DNA of 6,154 nt from Bacteroidota bacterium (GTDB lineage: Bacteria; Bacteroidota; Rhodothermia; Balneolales; Balneolaceae), in NCBI GenBank assembly GCA_024635465.1, contig JAGXIS010000113.1:1-6154 (forward strand). The letters run 5' to 3'. The notes beneath the pieces are model-generated. The model did not search any database. It was not told the origin of the DNA and saw nothing but the letters and a program-made list of their open reading frames with translations. This document shows, one piece after another, positions 1 through 6,037 of the stretch. Numbering within the stretch: position 1 is the first letter of the stretch; every line of letters begins with the position of its first letter. The position numbers were made by a program, and so were the translations under genes.

Positions 1-690
1 ATCATATACCAAAGAGTTTGTTGTGGGTTCAGAGCCATCCAACGTGTAGTATATGATGACATCCTCCCGAGGATGAGATATTTGCAGCTCAAACTCATCA
101 CTATAAAAACCGGGATTATGTGAAAATACCGGTGGATCCAATATCCCCCCTAATGGATCTGTTGTGTTAGAGGCTCTGGGAGTTGGTTCATCAAAAAATA
201 CCCAATCACCGGTTCCATCCGGTTTTCGACCCATAGAGATATCCGTCGGAATTTCAGTGGGCTCCATTTCATCAATTCTTTCACCATTCGAGTTCGTCAA
301 AATCAACTCCTCTCCCGCTGCTGATATCGCAAAGTTCGTATGGAGCTGTTTATCCGGAGAAGCACGATCTTTATTGGTAGCCCATATCAACACAAATGTG
401 CCCCCACCCAGTACCACATCAGGAAACACCCACTTAAATGGACTCTCAGAATCATCCGATAAACCATAACGCTCCAGAGAAATCGGACTATCACCTGAAT
501 TGTAAATCTCAATCCAGTCACCATAATCCCCGTCTTCATCAGCTATTATCGAATTGTTTGATGACATCACCTCATTCAGACGAATCTGTTGAGATCTCAC
601 ATCATCAGATTCCAATAAACTGAATAAAATACTCCCGGATACCAGTAACAGGAATTTTAAACATTCTTTCAATCTATTCGGAATAGTCAA
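1..690 (-). CDS. Secreted lamin-tail-domain protein, possibly CotH-type, N-terminal part (3' end beyond window)
   Basis: Continuous open frame of 230 codons read from 690 down to 1, with no stop, leaving the window at the left edge. After a short basic start and a hydrophobic stretch (about residues 12-26, signal-peptide-like, possible cleavage near VRS-QQ at 31-35) comes a lamin-tail domain at about 36-175. It shows the usual landmarks: IRLNEVMSSNN, GDWIEIYN, ISLERYGLSD, FVLIWATNKD, LHTNFAIS, GEELILTN and SMGRKPDGTGDW. From about 185 a chitobiase/beta-hexosaminidase C-terminal-like beta domain begins (PPVFSHNPGFYS, then IIYYTLDGSEPT near 212-223). In known families this pair often precedes a CotH kinase domain or sits in large secreted surface proteins; the rest is not visible. 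The start is uncertain: in-frame candidates are TTG at 690 (right after an in-frame TAA) and TTG at 672, both without a clear Shine-Dalgarno. The domain call is firm, the exact role is not. Confidence 0.82.
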   Translation of the reverse strand, partial: MTIPNRLKECLKFLLLVSGSILFSLLESDDVRSQQIRLNEVMSSNNSIIADEDGDYGDWIEIYNSGDSPISLERYGLSDDSESPFKWVFPDVVLGGGTFVLIWATNKDRASPDKQLHTNFAISAAGEELILTNSNGERIDEMEPTEIPTDISMGRKPDGTGDWVFFDEPTPRASNTTDPLGGILDPPVFSHNPGFYSDEFELQISHPREDVIIYYTLDGSEPTTNSLVYD

Positions 691-709
691 TTAATTTTCA
701 TTCTATTAT

Positions 710-723
710 CACGTCTCACGTCT
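710..723. repeat. Tandem heptamer (CACGTCT)x2
   Basis: Two exact, adjacent copies of CACGTCT (710-716 and 717-723) lie 20 bases upstream of the first possible start of the minus-strand lamin-tail gene. On the minus strand they are immediately followed by GATAAT (710-705), which resembles a -10 box. They could be a regulator-binding direct repeat, but two copies of seven bases can also arise by chance. Confidence 0.3.
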
Positions 724-814
724 AAGAATATAGTATTGAAATCCCTTCCTTAAAAATCTGTATTTTGGATCTTACCCTTACTACCATGTAATCATTACCA
801 TCGCGTTATCATCA

Positions 815-829
815 TAGATTTACAATCTA
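815..829. repeat. Short dyad TAGATT-tac-AATCTA
   Basis: Perfect inverted repeat with 6-base arms and a 3-base centre, in the divergent intergenic region about 130 bases before the TPR gene. The inner half-site AGATT/AATCT recurs as a second dyad at 895-905. It has operator-like geometry, but the arms are short and the region is AT-rich, so chance is a real alternative. Confidence 0.3.
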
Positions 830-865
830 AAAGATGAATTTTCCCTTTAATTAACTGTGAACATT

Positions 866-893
866 TTTACTGAATTAGGGTTAGAATTATAAT
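866..893 (+). promoter_or_regulatory. Possible promoter of the TPR-DUF4292-EnvC operon
   Basis: A perfect TATAAT at 888-893 has TTTACT (866-871, four of six matches to TTGACA) 16 bases upstream. Transcription starting near 900 would give a leader of about 60 bases before the ATG at 959. No exact TAnnTTTG element, the -7 box typical of Bacteroidota, was found in this gap; the nearest are GTATTTTG around 770 and TAGATTTA at 815. If the organism uses the Bacteroidota-type primary sigma factor, this sigma70-style match may be fortuitous. Confidence 0.35.
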
Positions 894-894
894 T

Positions 895-905
895 AGATTC
901 AATCT
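895..905. repeat. Short dyad AGATT-c-AATCT
   Basis: Eleven-base inverted repeat with 5-base arms, located two bases downstream of the TATAAT at 888-893. It would therefore cover the expected transcription start of the TPR operon, where a repressor could act. It shares its half-site with the dyad at 815-829. Functional status is an inference. Confidence 0.25.
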
Positions 906-958
906 GTAACGTATCTTAGTAGTACCAAGCTATCAATTTTTTCACTTTACAAACGTAA

Positions 959-2647
959 ATGGCTAAATTTTTTACACTGCTTTTATTAGCCCTGTTCATC
1001 TGGAATTCCCCATTACAAGCCCAGGATGCAGAAAATATGGAACCAAGTGTAACCCGAGCACTTGAATATTTCATTGATGGTATCAATGACTTTGAAAATC
1101 AAGATTATGAGGAAGCCCTGGATAAGCTGATTGCTGCCCATCTTCTCTTTTCTGAAGATGCAGGCATCAATTACGCTCTTTCAGATGTCTACTCTGCAGT
1201 CGGTGATTTTGTTAATGCTGCATACTACGGTCAAATTGCCACTGAACTTGAACCCGAAAATAAGTGGTATTTACTCCATCTGGCTGATGTTTATCGATTA
1301 TCCGGAAGAAATGAATTAGCTGTTGAAACGTTGCATAGAGTACTGGAAATTTATCCAAATGATCAGGATGTACTTTATACGCTCTCTGAAAGCTATCTTG
1401 AGTTTGGTGAACTTGAAAAATCCAATGAGATTCTCGATAAACTGATAGATATCACCGGTGGTGTATTTGAGCTACATATTAGAAAGTTTCAAAATTATAA
1501 TGCTCTCGGTCAGAAAGAAAATGCACTCTCTGAATTGGAAAAAGTTCGGGAACTGAATCCCGGTAACCTGACAACTCTCCATACCATCAGCCGGTATTAT
1601 CTTGAATCGGGTGATATGAAAGCCGCTGAAGCGATCTTAATGGATGCAAGGGATCGAAAACCCGGTGAGCCCACAACTCTTCTTTTATTGGCGGAAATTT
1701 ATACCATGAATAATGAATGGGAAAAGTTAGGTAGTGCCTTTATGGAGATGATCGAAGATCCAATGATCAGTCCGGATCAAAAAATTGAACTTGCTCGTTT
1801 TGTGTTCTCTCAAAGTTTGGATTTCCCCGAAGAAGAAATTTTACAGCAACAATCAGAAAAAATCATTCTGGCCTTAAGTGAAAGTGAGCCTGAATATGGC
1901 CCTGCTCAACTCATTGCCGCAGACTATTTTCTTCAAAATAATGAATTCGAAACCGCTCTAGAGGTTTTAGAACGAGTTAACAAAACCCTTCCGGATCATT
2001 CAGAAGCTTGGGGGCAGAGAATACAGCTTCTATTTACTCTTAACCGATATGAGGAAGTGATCTCATTATCGGAATCCGCCAATAATTATGCGCCCGATGA
2101 TTCCTTTATCCAATTTTTTAGTGGTGCCTCTTACATGCTAAACAATCAATATGAGGAGGCTGAGGATTGGCTTCAGAAAGCCACACTCTCACCGTCACAA
2201 AGAGCCTTCCGATCCGTAATTTACAGCACACTGGGAGATGTTAAGAACGAACTCGATAAGTGGGACGAAAGTGTTGATGCTTTCCAAAATGCAATAAGAC
2301 TGGATCGAAACAACCATAACGCCTTGAATAATTATGCATATTACCTCTCTTTACGAAGTGAAAATATGGATGAGGCATTAGAGATGTCTAAACGGGCTGT
2401 CGAAATGGAACCTCAAAATGCATCTTATTTGGATACATTAGGATGGATTTATTATAAAAAAGGTGACTATGAGTTTGCACTTGAATACATTCAGCAAGCC
2501 GTGGATACAGGTGATGCGAGTGCTGAAGTTTATGAACACTTGGGTGATGTTTATGATGCCTTGGGAGATGATACTAATGCCAAAAACTCATGGGAAAAAG
2601 CGTTTGAATTAGACCCGGAGAGAACTCATTTGAATGATCAGTTGTGA
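959..2647 (+). CDS. Exported tetratricopeptide repeat (TPR) protein, first gene of envelope operon
   Basis: Encodes 562 residues. A signal peptide occupies residues 1-21 (basic MAK, a Leu-rich core, then PLQA before Gln22), so the mature protein should be periplasmic. Nearly all the rest is TPR solenoid: repeats of about 34 residues run from about 33 to 265 and again from about 314 to 553, with the consensus positions clear in YALSDVYSAVGDFVNAA, WYLLHLADVYRLSGRNELA, NNYAYYLSL, LDTLGWIYYKKGDYEFAL and VYEHLGDVYDALGD. Residues about 266-312 fit the repeat poorly and may be a hinge. No catalytic motif is seen, so a scaffold or adaptor role is likely. The ATG has no Shine-Dalgarno ahead of it (only ACGTAA), which is common in this lineage. 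The stop overlaps the start of the next gene. In Bacteroidota such a TPR gene is, as I recall, repeatedly found before DUF4292 and EnvC-like genes. The protein is strongly acidic, compatible with a salt-adapted host. Confidence 0.9.
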   Translation: MAKFFTLLLLALFIWNSPLQAQDAENMEPSVTRALEYFIDGINDFENQDYEEALDKLIAAHLLFSEDAGINYALSDVYSAVGDFVNAAYYGQIATELEPENKWYLLHLADVYRLSGRNELAVETLHRVLEIYPNDQDVLYTLSESYLEFGELEKSNEILDKLIDITGGVFELHIRKFQNYNALGQKENALSELEKVRELNPGNLTTLHTISRYYLESGDMKAAEAILMDARDRKPGEPTTLLLLAEIYTMNNEWEKLGSAFMEMIEDPMISPDQKIELARFVFSQSLDFPEEEILQQQSEKIILALSESEPEYGPAQLIAADYFLQNNEFETALEVLERVNKTLPDHSEAWGQRIQLLFTLNRYEEVISLSESANNYAPDDSFIQFFSGASYMLNNQYEEAEDWLQKATLSPSQRAFRSVIYSTLGDVKNELDKWDESVDAFQNAIRLDRNNHNALNNYAYYLSLRSENMDEALEMSKRAVEMEPQNASYLDTLGWIYYKKGDYEFALEYIQQAVDTGDASAEVYEHLGDVYDALGDDTNAKNSWEKAFELDPERTHLNDQL

Positions 2648-3414
2648 TGAATCCAAATAACAGAACTAAATTTTTACCGGCAATATTAGCACTGTTTCTG
2701 CTTTCAGCATGTAGTACGACAGAAGTTTTTACCGGTGTTGAAGGTCTCGAATTTGCTGATATATCTGCTGAGGAATTAACTGGTTTAATACCTGACTACA
2801 GCAATGAACTGGTCACCCTCAGCGGAAGCGGCCGTGCCATCGTAAGCGAGCCCGGAAACAGTGATCGCGTAACTATCCGATTTCAAGCGAATCGGGATGA
2901 GGGTTTGATCAATGTGAGAAACAGCGCAGGCATCGAGGGAGGTCAAATCTATGTAGATAGAGATTCACTCACAATCTACAATCGAATTGATAAAATCGCT
3001 GAGAAAGTATCCCTTCAACACGGAAACCTGTCGAGCGTCGGATCATTAGCATCAGTAAATTTTATTGAACTTTTTAACTTTACATTTGATGCCTCAGAAA
3101 TAGATCGAATCTATGACGATGGAGATCAATTTGTGGTTCTATTGACCAATCAGGCTCTGATTAGAGTCATTAAAAGTAGTGGCTTTATTCATAACGTTGT
3201 ACATGCAAATGAAGAGCATTCTGCTCCATATAGCAGAATTGTTTATGATGGTTATGCGCAGATAAATTCTTTTTATCTGCCTAGAAGAATCACTATTTAT
3301 AGTATCGATGGAAATTCCAGGGCTGCACTGTTAGTCCAGCAGCTGGAACTCAACAATGAACTGCCGGAACTTGGGATTGATCTTCCTGATGATGTTATAC
3401 TACAAAGACCATGA
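2647..3414 (+). CDS. DUF4292-family lipoprotein (LolB-like fold suspected)
   Basis: Encodes 255 residues from the ATG at 2647. A GTG at 2644 would add one Met and is also possible; I prefer the ATG, which shares its A with the upstream TGA (TGATG). The N-terminus is a clear lipoprotein signal: basic residues, a hydrophobic stretch, then the lipobox LSAC with the acylated Cys at residue 22. Ser-Thr-Thr follows rather than Asp, which gives no sign of inner-membrane retention by the E. coli rule. The body alternates short beta strands (LSGSGRAIVSE, RVTIRFQANRD, GGQIYVDRDSLTIYNR, SRIVYDGYAQIN, YLPRRITIYS), the pattern of the DUF4292 family, which I recall as resembling LolA/LolB lipoprotein carriers. 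It lies between a TPR gene and an EnvC-like gene with overlaps of 1 and 4 bases, implying coupled translation. The function is not established; envelope or lipoprotein handling is an inference. Confidence 0.8.
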   Translation: MNPNNRTKFLPAILALFLLSACSTTEVFTGVEGLEFADISAEELTGLIPDYSNELVTLSGSGRAIVSEPGNSDRVTIRFQANRDEGLINVRNSAGIEGGQIYVDRDSLTIYNRIDKIAEKVSLQHGNLSSVGSLASVNFIELFNFTFDASEIDRIYDDGDQFVVLLTNQALIRVIKSSGFIHNVVHANEEHSAPYSRIVYDGYAQINSFYLPRRITIYSIDGNSRAALLVQQLELNNELPELGIDLPDDVILQRP

Positions 3415-4673
3415 TCAAACGTTTTTTTATACTCACTATTTATCTGCTCTTCGTGATTGCTCCTTCCATCATTGCGCAATCATCATATGATTATCTTAGA
3501 TCTCAAATGATTGAAAGGCAACAGAATACTCGTTCGCAGATAGAAAATATCGACCGACAAATAGCAAATTATACGGCTCAACTTACTGAAACAACGGAGG
3601 AGTATGAGCAGCTATACAGGCGTTATGAAGAGCTTGACAGGTTAATCTCTTTACAGCAAGAGAGATTGAGACAGACCAATCGTGAACAACGCGCTATTCA
3701 GGAAGAGATTCAATTGATTGAAAGAAATTTATCTGATCTTGAAGAGCATCTTCGTTTGCTGATTAATGAGTACAAATCAACACTGTCTTATCTCTATAAA
3801 CACGGTCGGACAACAGAACTGGCACTGATGATTACCTCAAGTTCATTAAACCAGCTCATGATTCGATCTTACTATTTAAGCATGTTTAATAATCATGTCC
3901 AGGAACAGGTTGATGAAATCGAAGAGACTCAGCAACAGCTTATCCTTTCCCGATCAGATCTGGAAACATCCCGTGAACGAAACCAAACCGTGTTGGCAGA
4001 AATTAGATCTGAAACGAATACTCTTGAAGAACAACAGAGTCAGCAGAGGGTTCTCGTTGAAACACTTCAAAGTGATATTGAAAGCATGGAAGAGCAGAGA
4101 AATCGTCAACAGCAACAGAGAGAGAGTCTGGAATCCACTCTGGAAAATCTGATCCGTGAAGAAGAACGACTCCGAAGGGCTGAATCCGGAGCAGAAGGTG
4201 AAATTGCCGTCAGAAGAGAGTTGAATCTTTCTGATGCAGAGATCACTGCATTTGGAACCCGATTCAGGGAACAACGGGGACAACTTCCATGGCCTGTTGA
4301 AAATGGGACGATCACTCAACGATTTGGTTTCAGAGTACATCCTGTTCACAATACCCGTGTACCCAATCTTGGGGTAGACATTTCAACGGTTCCGCAATCA
4401 ACGGTTCGGGTTGTAAGTGATGGGTATGTATCGGGAGTACAGCCACTGCAAGGATATGGCGAACTTGTGTTTGTAAATCATGGCAGCTTCATCACCGGGT
4501 ATGGAAACTTAAGCGAGATTTACGTCCGAAGAAATCAGGTTCTCCAACAGGGAGATGTAATCGGTCTATCCGGCGATCAAGACTCCGTCATGGGATCTAT
4601 CCTTTTCTTTTTAGTGAGGGATGGAAGTCAGAATGCTGATCCGGAACGTTGGCTTCAACGTGCAACTCCCTGA
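3411..4673 (+). CDS. EnvC-like coiled-coil protein with degenerate LytM (M23) domain, probable murein hydrolase activator
   Basis: Encodes 420 residues. Signal peptide 1-22 (MIKRFF, hydrophobic core, IIA before Gln23). Residues about 30-120 and 163-258 are Gln/Glu/Arg-rich coiled coil, split by a conserved EnvC-type segment at about 121-160 (YLYKHGRTTELALMITSSS, then YYLSMFNN). The C-terminal LytM domain spans about 292-417: LPWPVENGTITQRFGFR, GVDIST, VVSDGYVSG, GYGELVFVNHG, GYGNLSEIYV, GDVIGLSGD and a final NADPERWL. Catalytic zinc ligands are replaced: Asn319 where HxGxD has His (Asp323 remains), Asn366 in place of the His of YxHLS, and Ile397 and Phe399 in place of the HLH histidines. His357 survives. 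By analogy with E. coli EnvC, an inactive LytM domain activates N-acetylmuramoyl-L-alanine amidases during cell separation, so a regulatory rather than enzymatic role is expected. The ATG overlaps the previous stop (ATGA). Translation ends in tandem stops TGA TAA. Cognate amidase genes are not in the window. Confidence 0.88.
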   Translation: MIKRFFILTIYLLFVIAPSIIAQSSYDYLRSQMIERQQNTRSQIENIDRQIANYTAQLTETTEEYEQLYRRYEELDRLISLQQERLRQTNREQRAIQEEIQLIERNLSDLEEHLRLLINEYKSTLSYLYKHGRTTELALMITSSSLNQLMIRSYYLSMFNNHVQEQVDEIEETQQQLILSRSDLETSRERNQTVLAEIRSETNTLEEQQSQQRVLVETLQSDIESMEEQRNRQQQQRESLESTLENLIREEERLRRAESGAEGEIAVRRELNLSDAEITAFGTRFREQRGQLPWPVENGTITQRFGFRVHPVHNTRVPNLGVDISTVPQSTVRVVSDGYVSGVQPLQGYGELVFVNHGSFITGYGNLSEIYVRRNQVLQQGDVIGLSGDQDSVMGSILFFLVRDGSQNADPERWLQRATP

Positions 4674-4682
4674 TAACGCATT

Positions 4683-5882
4683 CTAACGTTCAATTAAAGT
4701 CGCACTGATCACTTCATCCTGTCTTGTACGAATGCTCGTCATAATTTCATCACTCGGTTTTGTATCGATCTGAATAGTACAACAAGCTGTTTTCTTCCCT
4801 TCAAAAATCACATTTGTCAACTCTTGAGCATTGATCTTTGCCTGTTTCAGTTCACTCATTACATTGGCAATAACACCCGGTTTGTCAAAGTGACGAACCA
4901 CCAATTGCCAAGGTGCCTCTGTCTGATCACATCTGTTCAACCAATTCCGAACATGACCTTCCTGAACATATCCTCTTACGATATCAACGGCATCCTCTGC
5001 CACTGCTAACTGTGCCTGCTCCGTGCTTGCTCCGATATGGTGAGAGATGTAGACGTTATCCAATTTCTGAAACCGGCTTGTGAACTCTCCCTGTTTGCCC
5101 TCCGGTTCATCACTGAATACATCCAATCCGGCTCGTATCCTTCCGCTTTTAAGCTCTTCATAAAGAGCCTCTTCATCCACAATCCCATCTCTGGATGTAT
5201 TGATAAAGAGTGAACCCTCTTTCATCGCTGCCAAAATTTCCTTGGATATGATCCCTTTTGTGTCCGCATTCAATGCCAGATGAACCGTCAGGATATCACT
5301 CCGTTTAGCCACATCCAGTATGCTTTCTGCATATTCTATATCCATCTCTTCAGCCATGTCCGGAGTCAGTGACCTGGACCACGCAACAATCTCCAGTCCA
5401 AATGCTTTTCCTCTTTTAATGACTTCCTGACCAATCTGGCCAATTCCTACAACGCCCAATGTTTTTCCATAGAGTCCGTCCGCTTTGCTATAACTCGCTT
5501 TATTCCAGGCACCTTTTCTAAAGTCAGATACATTGTCAGCCAGAAAACGATCGAGCGACAATATCAAACCGATGGTCAGTTCAGCCACTGCAATGGCATT
5601 TTTACCCGGACAATTTGCAACGTATATTCCCAAACTGCTGGCAGATTTAATATCAATATTATTGACCCCCGCACCGGCCCGTATAATCAAGCTTAAATTA
5701 GGACTGTTATTGATACACGATTCACTCACAACCGTGGATCTGACAATCAGAATCTGAGAATCCTTTAAACCTTTGTCTAATTCAGATGCAGTTAATTGTG
5801 AATCTGATCTAACTTCTAATCCCAGATTTTTAAGTTGTTGAATAGCTTGTTCGGGTAGTTTATCTGCAATAGTAACGATCAT
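4683..5882 (-). CDS. serA: D-3-phosphoglycerate dehydrogenase with C-terminal ACT domain
   Basis: Encodes 399 residues, the usual length for the short SerA type (no extra allosteric substrate-binding domain). It oxidises 3-phosphoglycerate to 3-phosphohydroxypyruvate with NAD+, the first step of serine synthesis in the cytoplasm. Residues 1-100 are the split substrate-binding domain (RAGAGVNNID at 68-77, NCPGKNAIAVAEL at 90-102). The Rossmann fold carries GxGxxG at 146-151 (GIGQIG). The catalytic trio is visible: Arg231 (NTSRDGIVDEEAL), Glu259 (DVFSDEP) and His282 (SHHIGAST). An ACT domain at about 326-399 (WQLVVRHFDKPGVIANVMSEL) suggests feedback control, typically by serine. Two small departures are Asp232 after the catalytic Arg, where Gly is usual, and His281 where Pro is usual. 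The ATG is backed by GGAG six bases upstream. A related 2-hydroxyacid dehydrogenase is a less likely alternative, given the ACT domain. Confidence 0.88.
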   Translation of the reverse strand: MIVTIADKLPEQAIQQLKNLGLEVRSDSQLTASELDKGLKDSQILIVRSTVVSESCINNSPNLSLIIRAGAGVNNIDIKSASSLGIYVANCPGKNAIAVAELTIGLILSLDRFLADNVSDFRKGAWNKASYSKADGLYGKTLGVVGIGQIGQEVIKRGKAFGLEIVAWSRSLTPDMAEEMDIEYAESILDVAKRSDILTVHLALNADTKGIISKEILAAMKEGSLFINTSRDGIVDEEALYEELKSGRIRAGLDVFSDEPEGKQGEFTSRFQKLDNVYISHHIGASTEQAQLAVAEDAVDIVRGYVQEGHVRNWLNRCDQTEAPWQLVVRHFDKPGVIANVMSELKQAKINAQELTNVIFEGKKTACCTIQIDTKPSDEIMTSIRTRQDEVISATLIER

Positions 5883-5888
5883 GATAGT

Positions 5889-5892
5889 CTCC
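5889..5892 (-). promoter_or_regulatory. Shine-Dalgarno GGAG of serA
   Basis: On the minus strand GGAG sits six bases before the serA ATG (5882-5880), an ideal spacing that fixes this start. It is the only convincing ribosome binding site in the window; the other starts are leaderless-looking or coupled to the preceding gene. Confidence 0.7.
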
Positions 5893-5953
5893 GTATTTAT
5901 CTCTTTTTTCTCTCATTGAAAGGTAAAGAAAGTGGGAATAATCCCGAAATAGA

Positions 5954-5968
5954 ATCGTATTAAACGAT
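5954..5968. repeat. Dyad ATCGT-attaa-ACGAT in the serA leader
   Basis: Perfect inverted repeat with 5-base arms and a 5-base centre. It directly abuts the candidate -7 element at 5969-5976 on the downstream side for minus-strand transcription, so it would overlap the serA transcription start. This is operator-like placement, but the arms are short. Confidence 0.3.
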
Positions 5969-5976
5969 CAAATCTA
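5969..5976 (-). promoter_or_regulatory. Candidate -7 element TAGATTTG of serA
   Basis: An exact match to TAnnTTTG, the -7 consensus of the Bacteroidota primary sigma factor, read on the minus strand 86 bases before the serA start codon. No good -33 TTTG/TTG is found at the expected 17-23 base spacing, so the promoter is supported by only one of its two boxes. Confidence 0.4.
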
Positions 5977-5981
5977 AAAAT

Positions 5982-6036
5982 CGTGATTGAATTTGACATA
6001 TCAGCGATATATTGAAATTTACCGGAGAATATCACG
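5982..6036 (-). terminator. Weak terminator-like inverted repeat after the membrane-protein gene
   Basis: Read on the minus strand, CGTGAT begins two bases after the TAG stop (6040-6038) and pairs with ATCACG at 5987-5982, followed by ATTTTTAG. Inside the 43-base loop a second dyad ATATC-GCT-GATAT (6010-5998) could form its own small hairpin. The stems are short and AT-rich, so this is a poor intrinsic terminator. The membrane-protein gene may simply read through into serA. Confidence 0.2.
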
Positions 6037-6037
6037 C

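Noticed and set aside
164..623. Two plus-strand open frames (164-469 and 438-623)
   Set aside because: They lie antisense to the lamin-tail gene, whose minus-strand frame gives a recognisable domain protein. The plus-strand translations are Ser/Pro/His-rich with no family features.
705..733. Sigma70-like promoter for the lamin-tail gene (GATAAT at 710-705, minus strand)
   Set aside because: The -10 match is fair, but the -35 position reads CTATAT, and the leader would be only a few bases if TTG 690 is the start. Not strong enough to list.
959..2647. The TPR repeats as a DNA-level tandem repeat or recent internal duplication
   Set aside because: The repeats are conserved only at structural positions of the protein. 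The nucleotide sequences of successive units are not visibly alike.
3954..4349. Minus-strand open frames of 131 and 69 codons (3954-4349 and 4106-4315)
   Set aside because: Both are antisense to the coiled-coil and LytM part of the EnvC-like gene, with Ser/Phe/Cys-rich low-complexity translations that are shadows of its Glu/Gln/Arg codons.
4278..4670. Annotation as an active M23 zinc metallopeptidase
   Set aside because: At least four metal or catalytic positions are substituted (Asn319, Asn366, Ile397, Phe399), so enzymatic activity is not expected.
5533..5757. Plus-strand 74-codon open frame inside serA
   Set aside because: Antisense to the well-conserved nucleotide- and substrate-binding domains of serA. 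No domain or start signal supports it.
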